Positions 1 through 11,770 are shown, counted from the first letter of the stretch. The stretch: 64,000 bases of DNA from Euclidia mi (GCA_944739405.2 OX123186.2:11988995-12052994); one strand, 5' to 3'. Translations and numbers: made by a program. Notes: generated by a model not told the origin, from the sequence alone.

Positions 1-33
1 AGATGGTGATGTGTGTATGTGGTAGAATATTAT
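1..33 (+). repeat. SINE family C, 3' end only
   Basis: The window opens inside a SINE. The sequence agatggtgatgtgtgtatgt followed by ggtagaatatt matches the 3' end of the tRNA-headed family C copies at 8.1, 11.5, 17.6, 35.7 and 41.8 kb, where the reverse complement (aatattctaccacatacat) begins each minus-strand copy. The rest of the element lies outside the window. Confidence 0.6.
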
Positions 34-1366
34 TATATTAATATTTTAAATCTACGAGCAATATTGGTATATTAATCTAGTGGTTATATTCAATGTAAGA
101 TTCAAACTTTTCAGGGTAATATCTTCAAGAGATCTGCTCGTGGTTCGTGTTCCGTAATAAATTATAAATAACTATTATAATATCCATCCCTATGTTTTTG
201 GCAAGGTTATACCATAGTCTGTGAAATAAAGTGTCGTATGAAGATTTTTATGGATGACTGCTGTACATGCCACTTTTTCATCTGTAACATAATCATGCAT
301 TAGATATACGAAGTCACTCACGTGTTACAAGATTGAAAAAGTTGTAGAAAGAAGGAAAACAATTATTGAAACACCCATATAAAAAAAACTGAATTAACTA
401 TAAAAATGGCTTGAAGTACTTCGACCCACCTGAACCGAAAACGAACTTTTAAAATACGTATATTTTAATTAGTACGGTTAGCAAAAAAGTTGGAAGCAAA
501 AGTTTGCCGATATTTTTATGTTTTTTTACCGCTCTGCCGACCCCTTTCAGGCAGGGTATGAAGTTTATTCGCGGGCCGCTGAGTCAAATATTTTGTAACA
601 GTTGATTAAACGAAAAGTTTTATTAACTATGGAGAATAGAATATTTGTTCCGATAAAAGGTTTCTTAAAGTTTTTGCGCGTAGTAATGGTAAATGTTAGA
701 CAGTTTTAAGTACAGGCTACATCTTTGGGAGATTGTGTATGGAGGCCCTTTTCTGGAAGCATTTTGTTTGGCGATAGTTTATATTTAGATGTAGGCATAT
801 GGAATTGCTTAATGTGTATATAATAATATATAAATTATGGAACAAAACTGAATGAATAATTCAATTTTTTCTATCAAACTTTTATGTATATATTATTTTT
901 CCAACAAAGGATTGGAAATCCTGAAATTTTGTCTGCAGCATTCTTTTAACATGCCAAAACCTTTTGAACTATTTATAATGGGAACTAACAAACATCAGTA
1001 TTTTGAGCTTCTATTTAGTACCACAAAACATATATCCTGCAGAATATTAGTTTCATAGCATTTCAAGTATTTTTATATCATACTTATATAGGAAGGTAAA
1101 AGTCTTACTGAAAACTCTTTATAGCTGCAAAGCATTCAAAGTTTAGACAAGCGTGTAAAAATAACGACAACGCCATGTTGTTCTCATAAATATTCATTTG
1201 GACCCCAGTAAGCTTTTTAAATCGGCTTAAAATATCCACAATACTGCAAATAAACAACACCTACAAAAGTACAGACAAAAAAGAAAATTGAAATAATATC
1301 TTTGGTAGTCTTGAAGCAATAGTGGTAGGGTATTTAAATTGAGAAACATTTATTATATGTATGACA
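34..1366. other. no gene recognised
   Basis: AT-rich DNA without a convincing reading frame. The 68-codon open stretch at 852..1058 has AT-rich composition and no recognisable motif. A weak match to the SINE family A tail (ctctgccgacccctttcagg) lies near 533..552. Nothing else stands out. Confidence 0.5.
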
Positions 1367-1510
1367 TAGTTGTTTAAGCGGTAGCTTCGGCGATTTTACT
1401 GCACCGAGTGTTGTGCGATCGAATCCCATGCGTGATAACACTTTGTGTGATTCACAAATTGCTGTCTTGATACTTAGTGCTCTTTGTGTTCATGACTTTA
1501 ATCTAAGTAA
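1367..1510 (+). repeat. tRNA-like SINE head, family E
   Basis: A segment with a pol III A-box-like stretch (tagttgtttaagcggtagc) and a B-box-like stretch (gatcgaatcc) about 45 bp downstream. A second copy at 20627..20740 shares the layout (tggtttaagcggtcgc, then tgttcgatac). Two copies with the same tRNA-like order suggest an old tRNA-derived SINE family. The 3' end is not clear. Confidence 0.45.
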
Positions 1511-3119
1511 AGTCCCCCGCGATACGGAATTTATAAATAGTTTATGAGATAACTGTTTAAAACATGCATCCGATAAACTTATAGCATGAGAATAATAACT
1601 AAATATCCAATTAGATTAATTAGAGAGAAACACTCAAAGATAACACCAAGATGTTATTTTGGCAATTAATAAATCAGACAAAAAACGAAATGTCTAATCT
1701 GTGTATACAATATGAACACTTTTTTAAACGGTAAAACTTAAATCGTGATACAGTGTAGACCTACCTAATCCTTAGGCCCCTAAATGCAACAAACGCATTC
1801 CGAAAATCGCCGATCGCTTACACTACAAAAGAATTGTTTAAGCAATAAAAATAACAAATATGTAACGCATCTGAATCGCGTCGCTATTTGAAAATAAAAT
1901 TATTGCCACCGACGTTTCGGCAAAGTTACTCCAGCTGTGGTCACGGGTTGACTAATGGCATAAATTCAGAAGCAATAAGACAGTAGCAAAAATATTTATA
2001 ATCTCACGACATTCCCTAGAAATCCCCAGGCCTACCTATATAGCTCACATTCAAGCAAAATCAAATAGAAACCGAGCGTTAAAAAAGAGAAAAGAATGCT
2101 TTTATTGAACAAAATTCCTCACTAACAAAAAGTACCGATGCTTGTGTGAAACGTAGCTATTGTATTCCCGTCTTTAGAAACACGTCTTTCTCCTCTGAAC
2201 TGGTTTGTTCAGGGTTTAAATGGCAGCTCAAATGACAACTGCGACTGATGTGCTCTCGTGCTCCCTGAGGCATGGCGAAAGCTGTGTGTGATCTCCCTAA
2301 GGTTATGTTCTCTTTATTAGTTCGCCTTAGGCTCTGTTTAAATGAAGGTTTACAACGCTGTAAGCATAACGTCTCTTGACTCGGCTATTGCACGGACTGT
2401 TGACATTTCGACATTACTTGCGTAGTGAATCCGTCACTATCTCTTTCTATATGGTGATGTAAAACACCGCGAGGAAACCTGAACTTCCTAGCCTAACTAG
2501 GTATTATGATACAAGTTATTTAGGACTCCCAGATGTTTTAAATGTGAATCGAACTTGTCAGATTTTTTCTATACGTTTTCAAAGAAATAAGTTTAACTTT
2601 TATTTTTAAATCATACATCAACTTATTAGAATTCAGCGTATAAATATGCAAACTATAAATCTTATGCTTACAAAACTATGTAGCATATATTATAAAGGCT
2701 TTTCCTCCACCTGTGATCACACTTTATAAACTAGGTTATGTCACAGAGATGATGACTATTCTAAACAACACACCTTCTTTAGCTTATGGGAAATCTTTAA
2801 AATGGTATTGCATTCCCTAGGGTAGGTTAAATGGACAAGGTTTTTTTAAATATCTACTAGAAATGATCTCTGCAATTAGACGAATTAAAATAATATATAA
2901 TAAGTAGAAAATCAGTTGACACGCTGGGTACTTTGTTTTTGGTCTTTAATTTTAATCGCTTAAAATGACTCAGGTAAGAAATTAATCCTCAACCCTACAA
3001 CCCAAATATATAGTGATATCCCATGGCTCAGTGTCAGTGTATTTTAGGATACTGACTTTCTATAAAGACTTTTAAAGATCTTCATGACAAATGGGTCCTA
3101 CAACTCAACGAGCTCTACG
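1511..3119. other. no gene recognised
   Basis: No open frame of note on either strand and no repeat I can assign. Composition is AT-rich with mixed-composition patches around 2.2-2.5 kb. Confidence 0.5.
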
Positions 3120-3212
3120 GGGCATGCATGCACATGACTCTGTAATGCCGTGGGTTTGAAGACCGTCGACATAGCAGTTTGTTAGTATTTCCACTGGACT
3201 ATCGCTGCTTAA
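3120..3212 (-). repeat. SINE family B head, fragment
   Basis: On the minus strand this reads agcagcgatagtccagtgg and then a diverged tRNA-like B box, matching the first ~90 bp of the fuller family B copies at 52263 and 58399. The body is missing or too diverged to follow. Confidence 0.5.
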
Positions 3213-3955
3213 CAGATTCTAATTATTTATCATAACATTATTACGCCTACATAGAGTTGATTAGTCTGTCAGAAATGTTTCCCGTAAATGATAAAATGAT
3301 AATGACGTGGGTGGTACACAAAATCGTTTTGCTATTCATGTACACATAAATTACGCACAGTTATTATTTCCTTGAATAATGTAAGCTGAGGAAAATTAGC
3401 TTACGTTATGTGACTTTAAGAAATTTGTGGCCAATTTTTTTTTGAATTCATAGTAATAACAGTGTTTACAAAATATGTGTCGGGTCTTTTTCGGACAGTT
3501 GACAATATTGAATAGAAAGGTTACCTACAGTTTATACTGAGATCGAGGGACTACCTTAAAACAGGAGGCGCTGAAAACATGACATTCCTAGATCACTACA
3601 GTATTTGGTCTACGCAGCAAAAAGTGGCTACTGTAGATACTTGCGTAAGGGACAGAAAATAAGTATCTGAATTTATCCGCAATGCGTCCAATTATAATAA
3701 GGATTCTGCGTTAAACAGCATAATATACAATTTATTTTTAAAGAACAAAATAAATAGCGTATATAGTTTTTGTCTACTAGGCAGTAAACTACAACTAAAT
3801 TAGCTATTTATTTTAAGTAAAGTAGGTAAAAGTTAATTAATTATTTTTTATGCTTGCTGTGTAAATAAATATACTTTTTTTCACTTAGGTATATTGCTGC
3901 TATATAGAATAAGTACATACAAAGTAGAATAGAAATAGCATACTAGAGGTTCTAC
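3213..3955. other. no gene recognised
   Basis: AT-rich DNA without a coding signal or a repeat I can name. Confidence 0.5.
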
Positions 3956-4205
3956 AAGTAAGACTGGAGGTCCCGAATTGTACCCCATGGCGTGTATCAC
4001 TGCCTTTTTGAAGATAAAGTGTTAATTGTTCATATTAAACGCTGAAAACAGACAGTCATCGGAAAGATATCGTCTCATCTGAGAGTTCCCCATAAAGCTC
4101 TCCAAAGACTTGCGAAGGCTGGCAACTGGCATTTGACCAGCGTGACTTCGACATAATCCTTCTCAAAGTAAGACGAGGCCCGTTCATAAACAGGACTGAT
4201 AGATA
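3956..4205 (+). repeat. SINE family B, decayed copy
   Basis: The order of landmarks follows the family B copies at 52.3 and 58.4 kb: a B-box-like region, a gttaattgttcat stretch, tctgagagttccccataaagc, gaaggctggcaactggc, gaccagcgtgac and gacgaggcccg. Many substitutions and small gaps indicate an old insertion. Confidence 0.55.
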
Positions 4206-5610
4206 AATGGTCTAAATAATTGTATCAACAGGGCTATCTATCAACCCTATAATGAATAACTAATGAATATAACGGTTCTCCATGAATCTTAATCGTCTGA
4301 ATATATTCAAGAGATAAACGCGAGTAACAGTCATCGGCGCAAAACATTCGGTAATGAATTAGATTGAAGTAGAACTATGGAGTGATGTATTCAATCTTCA
4401 TTATGTTTAATGATTAATTGGCACAGCGAAATAAGAAAATGAGAACTGAGGCGATCTCTACCGGAATTGCTGGTATTGCTGAATGAAAATATCTTTTTTC
4501 TGTATTTTCTGATTTTTGTGAGGACCAATGCCAATTTATTTTTTTGAGTATCCTAAGACGACTCACCTACATATGTCAGAGTTATGTGATCTCAAACTAG
4601 GCAGAGCAAAAAAACATTTTTTTTATACAGGAATCATTACATTTGGACAGACAAATTTAAGTCATCGTTCTCCTCATAGAAAGATTTGCCTGGGTCGAAT
4701 TCTAGGCTTAGCAGTCATGGTCACAAGCCATTTAACCAAAAGGATAGTCATTAGTCACTTTGCAATGTATATTCCTCTTCTTCTTAAGGTATCGCTGGCA
4801 AACACTTATATTTTTGAGCCCCAGAAAGCAGCCACGCTGTCTGCACGGTCTGAGGCAGTCGTGAGTCCTTCCTGTGTGCATGTTTTCGATCACGCAGAAC
4901 ACGATGCAAGATGGGACTTTGCTTGTCTTGCAATGTATATTTAAGATTATTCTTCACCAGTGCCCCCACTGGCGTTTAAAATCACTTTACAAAATTTGGC
5001 TCCTAATAAACCTACTTCAAATCAGAATTAAAAAAAAAACCTTCCTTTGTTCTGTATATATACCTACATACTATAAGTAATCAACATATGTGCTCTGTGG
5101 AAGATATCAAGTTTCTGAACTAAGTAACTAAGTAATTTGGACTCTATGTTAAATAAGCCAGACTTTCAATCAGTCAGTTTCTCTTTTGAATAATTATGCT
5201 TTTTATACAAGCCTTTAGTCAGTGGAAGTTAATATTACTACAAATTATACGTAACGTGTGACTAAAATTATAACCAGTTTCTTTTCACTGGTTACTTATG
5301 CTGTTTCACGCTTACTTTTAAATAATTACACGATATAGACTTGTAACATAAATATAAGTAAGTATGTGTATTTGTTTACAATTCGCGAAAGGTTTAAGAG
5401 TATTCGAGACAGAATAGCATCATATAGCACAACAAGAATAGCTAATTGACATTAAAATTTTCTGACTTAAATTTGTCAGCATAATTTTATGTAGGTATGT
5501 ATAAACCAACGAAGAGTAGCGAGCATAATATCTCATCACTCTTTTTACGGTGAAGCACATCGGCGATGATTCTTGATGAAAAAGGAAAATAAATATAACT
5601 AAGTAGGTAC
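4206..5610. other. no gene recognised; one unassigned open frame
   Basis: The longest open stretch is 4528..4944 on the plus strand (138 codons). It lacks a recognisable domain and has no upstream exon or splice context I can support. I treat it as chance. The remainder is AT-rich. Confidence 0.45.
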
Positions 5611-5869
5611 ACTGCCTTCGCGGTCCAGTGAATAGCGTATGCGTGTACTGATCAGGAGGTCCCGGGTTCGATTTCTGGGTCTGGCAAAAGTGTTACTGGT
5701 TTTTTCCGAATTCACAGCAGCAGCACGGAGACAGGCAATAGGCTCGCCCTCTATGATGTGGGACCGACAAATTCATAATATGGCAAAATATGTGTGTGAT
5801 ATTACACCTCTGCCTAACCCTACAGGGGTAGAGCCATGGTTCTATGATAAAATAAAAAAATGTAGATAG
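5611..5869 (+). repeat. SINE family A, near full length
   Basis: A tRNA-derived SINE. The head has an A box in ggtccagtgaatagcg and a B box in gggttcgattt. A body follows (gcaaaagtgttactgg; caataggctcgccctc), then a tail, cctctgcctaaccctacagg. Other copies lie at 13.9, 16.9, 21.0, 27.9, 31.8, 37.2, 37.4, 45.6 and 60.6 kb. SINEs of this type are copied by a partner LINE; see the finding on shared 3' ends. Confidence 0.8.
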
Positions 5870-6393
5870 TAAACCATGTCCTCATCTAGGACTCAAATTA
5901 CCTCATCTTTACCATAAGTTCAAATTATAATATTGTTAACCTAATCGAAATTTGTTTATGGGTAAGCTATGACAATGTAAATAAAAGATTAATGAAATTG
6001 TACTTAAATGTCATAATGTTCTACTCCTCAAAGTAACAATTTTATTTCAAAAATGTGTTAAAAGTGGTAATAATTTCCAATCTAATGGACATCGCAATAG
6101 AATATAGGTGGCTATTTTTGCTCAAATAACAATTGACGAAATCAGTAATGGCTTTTTATATACCTATTTTAAGTCTTTAAATAGATCTTTAACTTAAATA
6201 ATACGTACTTAGTGAGGATCGCACCTTACTTAGGAGAAAGAAAGGAAATAAAGGTTGTAAAAGCCTAAGCTTTATTTGCATTTTCTAACAATAAAGTGTA
6301 ATCCGAATAAGCGTTTTCAAGCCTGGTAATACTGAAATCACTTTTTTAAATCATTAAACTGAATTTCACAGATACAAGTAATATCAAATTTAC

Positions 6394-6468
6394 TTTCTGC
6401 TTTACAAGTTTGTTATTACAAACTTGTATAGCAGAAATCAAGTAGGTACTATTGTACCTACTTGATTT
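6394..6468. other. two adjacent hairpins with the same loop
   Basis: Two inverted repeats sit back to back. The first pairs 6394..6413 with 6418..6437 (20 bp, one mismatch). The second pairs 6435..6449 with 6454..6468 (15 bp, perfect). Both have the loop TATT, and they share the AAA at 6435..6437. No gene lies nearby, so the origin is unknown. A foldback by replication slippage is one explanation. Confidence 0.6.
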
Positions 6469-6499
6469 ATATCGGTGCAGCGCAAGGGTTTGCACTTAC

Positions 6500-6999
6500 C
6501 AAACCTTACTTTCATCATTACAATTCTAATGTTATAAATATATTAGAATGGATTTGTAATGTGAATTAATGTGTGTTTTTTTGTTTCTTTGTAATTCTTT
6601 CACGTCAAAATTAAGCGATGTTATGGTATATTTTTTGTCTTGACTAGTCCTAACCTCATTCCCACTACTGTGTCACCTGTGTATCCAGGGTCAGCAACAG
6701 TGACCATTGAAGATAACGAGTTTTGACACTCGTGAAGTCCCGGGGAAAGTTAAACTGTCTTGGAACCCGCAACGAACTTAATCAGAAGCATATTGGAGGA
6801 TTTGGAAAATAAACAATCCACTTCCCTCCTTAACAACGCGGGAGACAAGCAACGAAGAGAAATAACGATGAGAAAATATAAGGAACACGGACATGAGCAT
6901 TAAGGGGACCTGAATTGCGAACTATACCTGTTTCCAGTAATATGTATGGCAGAAACGTTTAAACGCACTGAAATTCGTCCTACTTGCCACAAGATCCGT
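6500..6999. other. no gene recognised; possible 3' untranslated part of the R1-like LINE
   Basis: The segment lies downstream of the minus-strand R1-like reading frame at 7000..7790 and has more mixed composition than its surroundings. I see no protein motif. It may be the LINE 3' untranslated region, but no poly-A tail or target duplication marks the end. Confidence 0.3.
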
Positions 7000-7790
7000 A
7001 TAGTATACTACTCCAGAAGTTACCTGTAATTCGTTAAGCATGCTATTGCGTTTGATTTTCCATAGACTACACTCTCATAGAATGTAATAAGCAGATTGTT
7101 GATAATTGTTGCCAGATGTTGAACATTGGCATAACTGTGAATCAATAAGCTTAAATGAATACAACTTGCTCTTAAAGTTACCATGACCCGTGAGAAATTG
7201 GGCAACACAGTGATCCACCTCCAACCAGTTCCTTGCCAGTCACTCTTAGACGCATGGAAAAAACTGGTGGAGGTGACGGCCCTTAGTTGATGTGTTACAG
7301 CGATATTGCCATTCATCAAGAAGATCGTCATAGACTGCGGATTGATGGTTTAACAACCTAGCGATCTTATATCTGTCGCGCGGAGCTAGAAAATTTAGAT
7401 CCATGCTATCTCGTGTCACGTAATACATTGCTCTTTGTACCTCAAGATTGAATGGAAATACACCTTCCAGTACAGACAAAGCTTCAGTACTAACTGTCCT
7501 ATAAGCCTTGCACAAAATATCAACGCAAGACGTTGAGTTTGTAGCATTTTACGTCGTTCAACACCGATAGTAGCTCTATCAGCCCATGCAGGCGCGCCAT
7601 AACACATACAACCCTGATATGTCGCTCCATAAATAACTTTTAAACTTTTGAACGAAAGCCCTCATGACGTAGTTGATATCTTTGACAACATGTAAAAAAT
7701 TCTATTAGATTTTTCCACCTACTGTTTTGATGTGCCCGACAAATGAAAAGTTTCGCTCTAAAACTAACCCTATATAACAAAATGATTCTT
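7000..7790 (-). pseudogene. R1-like LINE reverse transcriptase C-terminal region, broken
   Basis: Minus-strand translation across frames gives motifs typical of the C-terminal part of R1/jockey-type non-LTR ORF2 proteins: VEKSNRIFY, LSFKSLKVIYGATYQG, CYGAPAWADRA, KAYRTVSTEALSVLEGVFP, then RCNTSTKGRHLHQFF and LTGHGNFKS. They occur in the family order but in different frames, with stops, so the copy is dead. The 7431..7714 part is duplicated in inverted orientation just to the right. The family ORF2 is about 1,000 residues; only about the last quarter is here. Confidence 0.75.
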
Positions 7791-8078
7791 TTAAAAAAAT
7801 CTAATAGAATTTTTTACACGTTGTCAAAGATATCAACTACGTCATGAGGGCTTTCGTTCAAAAGTTTAAAAGTTATTTATGGAGCGACATATCAGGGTTG
7901 TATGTGTTATGGCGCGCCTGCATGGGCTGATAGAGCTACTATCGGTGTTGAACGACGTAAAATGCTACAAAGTCAACGTCTTGCGTTGATATTTTGTGCA
8001 AGGCTTATAGGACAGTTAGTACTGAAGCTTTGTCTGTACTGGAAGGTGTATTTCCATTCAATCTTGAGGTACAAAGAG
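7431..8078. repeat. inverted repeat A: 284-bp arms, 80-bp spacer
   Basis: The left arm 7431..7714 and right arm 7795..8078 are reverse complements with very few differences. The spacer 7715..7794 continues the LINE reading of the left arm, so the left arm looks original and the right arm is the foldback copy. The right arm ends one base before the larger inverted repeat B begins. Arms this similar suggest a young rearrangement or an assembly artefact. Confidence 0.9.
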
Positions 8079-8105
8079 TACTGTAGCTTGATTATTTTTA
8101 TTTTT

Positions 8106-8356
8106 ACATTCACCGCCATCTAGTCCCAAACTAAGCAGAGCTTCTACTACTACTTTTGGGTACTAGATAATGGATAACTTTACATAATATGTATACTTTC
8201 TTATAAATACATACATATTATACCTACATAGACACACCCAGACCAATGTAAACATCCATGGTCACGCACACAAGACAAGCGTTTGACTTGAGCGGGTATC
8301 GAACCCGCGACCTTCGGCGAGTCGTTTACACTCCCGCTACGCCATCAGGTCGTCGA
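8106..8356 (-). repeat. SINE family C, full-length copy in left arm
   Basis: On the minus strand the element starts gacgacctgatggcgtagcg, with an A-box-like segment, and has a clear B box in gggttcgatacccg. The body includes caagtcaaacgc, gaccatggatg and ggtctgggtgtgtctatgta. It ends in gggactagatggcggtgaatg. The mirror copy is at 11518..11770. The 3' end differs slightly from other copies, which continue with tgtatgtggtagaatatt. Confidence 0.75.
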
Positions 8357-8593
8357 TTTAGGAGGAGGAATGTATCTAATTGCGAATAAAAATCAAACTA
8401 AAATATTTATGCCTCTCAGGAAGGAAGCTCATACCCAACAGGAGGAAGAAAGTAAAAAAAAAATTACAGTATTTAATTAATATATTTTCCATTAAATAGA
8501 TTTTAGAAGAGCCATCGTAATTTAATGAATATACATTACATTTTCCATGAAAATACTCAATCAGCCGTGCTTCTTTCTAATTATATTTTAAAA

Positions 8594-8765
8594 CTAGACG
8601 TCACCAGCGGCTTCGCCCGCGTCAATTATACACATAAACCTTCCTCTTGAATCATTCTATCTATTAAAGAAACACGCATTAAAATCCGTTGAGTCGTTTT
8701 TAAGATTTTAGCATACATAGGGACAGACAGACAGAAGACAGACTTTGTTTTATACTATGCAGTGA
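8594..8765 (-). mobile_element. short Helitron-like element, left arm
   Basis: On the minus strand the element begins TCACTGCATAGTATAAAAC after an A. It ends in CTAG followed by T, with a GC-rich foldback (gcgggcgaagccgc) shortly before the end. A 5' TC, a 3' CTRR end with a nearby hairpin, and insertion between A and T are the known Helitron rules. The 172-bp element is non-coding. The mirror copy is 11109..11280. Confidence 0.6.
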
Positions 8766-9008
8766 TACCTCTCTTAGAACCAATAATGTTTATGCACTGA
8801 GTAATAAATTTCTTAAGCCTAATGAAGCCTTAGTTTATTAATTAAAATAAATTTTCACTACAAAAATATGCTTGAAAATTTATTATAAGATGTTTCAGAA
8901 TTAAAAAAAAATCTTGCTTATGCTTAAATAAACAGCACTCAATGTTATTAATTTATTAGGTGAATTCGCTCGAGTAATTTCAATAAACTATGTTATTTTT
9001 TGTAAAAG

Positions 9009-9145
9009 GTTAGTACTGAAGCTTTGCCTGTACTGGAAGGTGTATTTCCAGTCAATCTTGAGGTACAAAGAGCAATGTATTACGTGACACGAGATAGCAT
9101 GGATCTAAATATCCTAGCTCCGCGCGACAGATATAAGAACGCGCA
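9009..9145 (+). pseudogene. R1-like LINE fragment, left arm
   Basis: The plus strand encodes LEGVFPVNLEVQRAMYYVT and then LAPRDRYKNA, matching the minus-strand LINE at 7370..7500 (LEGVFPFNLEVQRAMYYVT). It is a short piece of the ORF2 C-terminal region, cut off on both sides. Its inverted twin is 10728..10866. Confidence 0.75.
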
Positions 9146-9239
9146 TACTTGTGTCTTGTGGCTTGCAACAACATTAATTTATACTTTAAAACAGATTAAT
9201 TTATACGATTAATTTACAGACAAAAATCAAAGGCCCGTA

Positions 9240-9507
9240 ATTATGGAACCTAGGTTTTAATGACTTTCTTAGCATACCACTACCACCAGGTTGCTCATTG
9301 ACCGGATACGCAGATGATGATCTTTTGCTTATTCAAACTAATACTAGGGTACCTAGGACTTGAAAGGTTAGCTAATCAATGTTTAGACTTAATCAAAAAT
9401 TGTGGTGAACGCAATCGTTTATATTTTCTCCACAGAAAACTCTTCAATTAATTTTGAAAAGGAACTTAAAAACACCACCACGAATCAAATTCAATATCAT
9501 TACCATT
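9240..9507 (+). pseudogene. R1-like reverse transcriptase fragment with YADD box, left arm
   Basis: Across two frames the plus strand reads PLPPGCSLTGYADDDLLLIQ, then LANQCLDLIKN and GERNRLYFSPQKTLQLILK. YADD is the catalytic box of reverse transcriptases, and the flanking residues fit R1/jockey-type ORF2. In an intact element this part lies upstream of the 9009..9145 piece, so the order here is rearranged. The coding sequence is broken. Confidence 0.7.
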
Positions 9508-10141
9508 GTATATATATATATCGTATATACCATTGTATATATACATATAATATATCGTATTCTGCCTGGGCCGTACTGAGAGATGACAGGGTGCGCAATC
9601 CAACACTGAGCGGTATTCATCCTCGCCTCCAAGTGTGATGAGCCGCTTCGACGCGTGCACTGTCCTGTAGAGTGCCACCGCCGGTCCCGTGTCGATCTCG
9701 TCCTTGGAGTGTGCTGCGTATTATTCGTCTTGGTGCGGAATGCTGCCTCGCCACCAAGGTCAATACGCCTTACGCGTTGTGCCTCGACGTACGCACTATC
9801 CTGCAGAGTGCCGCCGCCGTCGTATGCCGCTCCGGAATTCTCCTGCTGCCCATATTGCCGTGATCGCTGTTGTTCGTAGGTATTGTATGTTCTACTTTTA
9901 GGTTCCACGTGTCCTGACTCAGGTGTTCTCCGCAGTTAGGCCGTCAGCCCTTTCGGTCGTAGGGAAAAGGGCGAGTCGTCTCCCATGAGTCCAGGTTGAC
10001 TCCGTGTCCATGCTGCTTTGCTGCTCGCTGTTGCCACGCGCACATGCGCTTATTTGAGTCCGCTGACCATGTGCACGTGCGTCGATGCCGCGTTGCCGAA
10101 GCTGAGCCGAAGGTTACGTGTCCGTTGTCAGGGGTCACCAA
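9508..10141 (-). pseudogene. LTR-retrotransposon leader and truncated gag-like start
   Basis: On the minus strand, immediately after the LTR, the sequence reads tTGGTGACCCCTGACAACGG. A TGG at this position is the usual start of a primer-binding site. An open frame begins at 9908 (MEPKSRTYNTYEQQRSRQYG); such a basic, low-complexity start would suit gag. It runs about 115 codons before entering AT microsatellite and palindrome sequence near 9550. The frame contains an imperfect ~110-bp duplication (GGTLQDSAYVEAQ recurs in another frame). Protease, reverse transcriptase and integrase are absent. Confidence 0.5.
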
Positions 10142-10360
10142 TGTAGGGGTATATGAAGATGTTTGAGGTATGTGTGAAGAGATAAAGGAAAGATGCAAAA
10201 CGAAGAAATATATACTTTACTGTGGTACCACATTTAAATATACATATAAATAAACTACCTAACTACGACCTAACTGTATGCGTGAACGGAGACGACTGTC
10301 GCGCCGCGCTAATGCAATATTACGCCTCGCATATAATTTGTAGCGTCAGCAGCCGCTACA
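10142..10360 (-). mobile_element. solo 5' LTR of the truncated LTR retrotransposon
   Basis: The 219-bp block on the minus strand starts TGTAGCGGCTGCTGACGC and ends ATACCCCTACA. It therefore has the TG...CA ends of an LTR, and a TGG-type primer-binding site follows one base downstream. The element sits in the R1-like reverse transcriptase fragment just outside (…atcattaccattcaaac before the LTR). The partner 3' LTR is not in the window, so no target duplication can be read. Confidence 0.6.
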
Positions 10361-10365
10361 GTTTG

Positions 10366-10630
10366 AATGGTAATGATATTGAATTTGATTCGTGGTGGTG
10401 TTTTTAAGTTCCTTTTCAAAATTAATTGAAGAGTTTTCTGTGGAGAAAAATATAAACGATTGCGTTCACCACAATTTTTGATTAAGTCTAAACATTGATT
10501 AGCTAACCTTTCAAGTCCTAGGTACCCTACTATTAGTTTGAATAAGCAAAAGATCATCATCTGCGTATCCGGTCAATGAGCAACCTGTTGGTAGTGGTAT
10601 GCTAAGAAAGTCGGTAAAACCCAGGTTCCA
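10366..10630 (-). pseudogene. R1-like reverse transcriptase fragment, right arm
   Basis: This is the inverted twin of 9240..9507. It encodes LERLANQCLDLIKNCGERNR and FSPQKTLQLILKRNLKTPP in one frame, with the YADD region in another. The LTR element at 10142..10360 interrupts it on its 3' side. Confidence 0.7.
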
Positions 10631-10727
10631 TAATTACGGGCCTTTGATTTTTGTCTGTAAATTAATCGTATAAATTAATCTGTTTTAAAGTATAAATTAA
10701 TGTTGTTGCAAGCCACAAGACACAAGT

Positions 10728-10866
10728 ATGCGCGTTCTTATATCTGTCGCGCGGAGCTAGGAAATTTAGATCCGTGCTATCTCGTGTCACGTAATACATT
10801 GCCCTTTGTACCTCAAGATTGACTGGAAATACACCTTCCAGTACAGGCAAAGCTTCAGTACTAACC
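10728..10866 (-). pseudogene. R1-like LINE fragment, right arm
   Basis: This is the inverted twin of 9009..9145. It encodes LEGVFPVNLEVQRAMYYVT on the minus strand, with a few single-base differences from the left arm (for example RDSTDLNFL against RDSMDLNIL). Confidence 0.75.
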
Positions 10867-11108
10867 TTTTACAAAAAATAACATAGTTTATTGAAATTAC
10901 TCGAGTGAATTAACCTAATAAATTAATAACATTGAGTGCTGTTTATTTAAGCATAAGCAAGATTTTTTTTTAATTCTGAAACATCTTATAATAAATTTTC
11001 AAGCATATTTCTGTAGTGAAAATTTATTTTAATTAATAAACTAAGGCTTCATTAGGCTTAAGAAATTTATTACTCAGTGCATAAACATTATTGGTTCTAA
11101 GAGAGGTA

Positions 11109-11280
11109 TCACTGCATAGTATAAAACAAAGTCTGTCTTCTGTCTGTCTGTCCCTATGTATGCTAAAATCTTAAAAACGACTCAACGGATTTTAATGCGT
11201 GTTTCTTTAATAGATAGAATGATTCAAGAGGAAGGTTTATGTGTATAATTGACGCGGGCGAAGCCGCTGGTGACGTCTAG
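11109..11280 (+). mobile_element. short Helitron-like element, right arm
   Basis: The plus-strand twin of 8594..8765. It has A|TC at 11108/11109 and CTAG|T at 11277..11281, with the foldback gacgcgggcgaagccgctgg just before the end. Non-coding. Confidence 0.6.
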
Positions 11281-11517
11281 TTTTAAAATATAATTAGAAA
11301 GAAGCACGGCTGATTGAGTATTTTCATGGAAAATGTAATGTATATTCATTAAATTACGATGGCTCTTCTAAAATCTATTTAATGGAAAATATATTAATTA
11401 AATACTGTAATTTTTTTTTTTACTTTCTTCCTCCTGTTGGGTATGAGCTTCCTTCCTGAGAGGCAGAAATATTTTAGTTTGATTTTTATTCGCAATAAGA
11501 TACATTCCTCCTCCTAA

Positions 11518-11770
11518 ATCGACGACCTGATGGCGTAGCGGGAGTGTAAACGACTCGCCGAAGGTCGCGGGTTCGATACCCGCTCAAGTCAAACGCTTGT
11601 CTTGTGTGCGTGACCATGGATGTTTACATTGGTCTGGGTGTGTCTATGTAGGTATAATATGTATGTATTTATAAGAAAGTATACATATTATGTAAAGTTA
11701 TCCATTATCTAGTACCCAAAAGTAGTAGTAGAAGCTCTGCTTAGTTTGGGACTAGATGGCGGTGAATGTA
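11518..11770 (+). repeat. SINE family C, full-length copy in right arm
   Basis: Plus-strand copy with the tRNA-like head gacgacctgatggcgtagcg and B box gggttcgatacccg, and the same body and tail as its mirror at 8106..8356. Confidence 0.75.

Noticed and set aside
4528..4944. 138-codon frame as a host exon
   Set aside because: No recognisable domain or conserved partner, and it is overlapped by a frame on the other strand.
9655..9901. Three overlapping plus-strand frames in the same region
   Set aside because: They are complements of the gag-like frame in GC-rich DNA.
9444..9908. 154-residue protein across the LTR-element and palindrome border
   Set aside because: The frame runs from a gag-like start through AT microsatellite into reversed LINE sequence. 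Only the first ~115 codons can belong to the retroelement.
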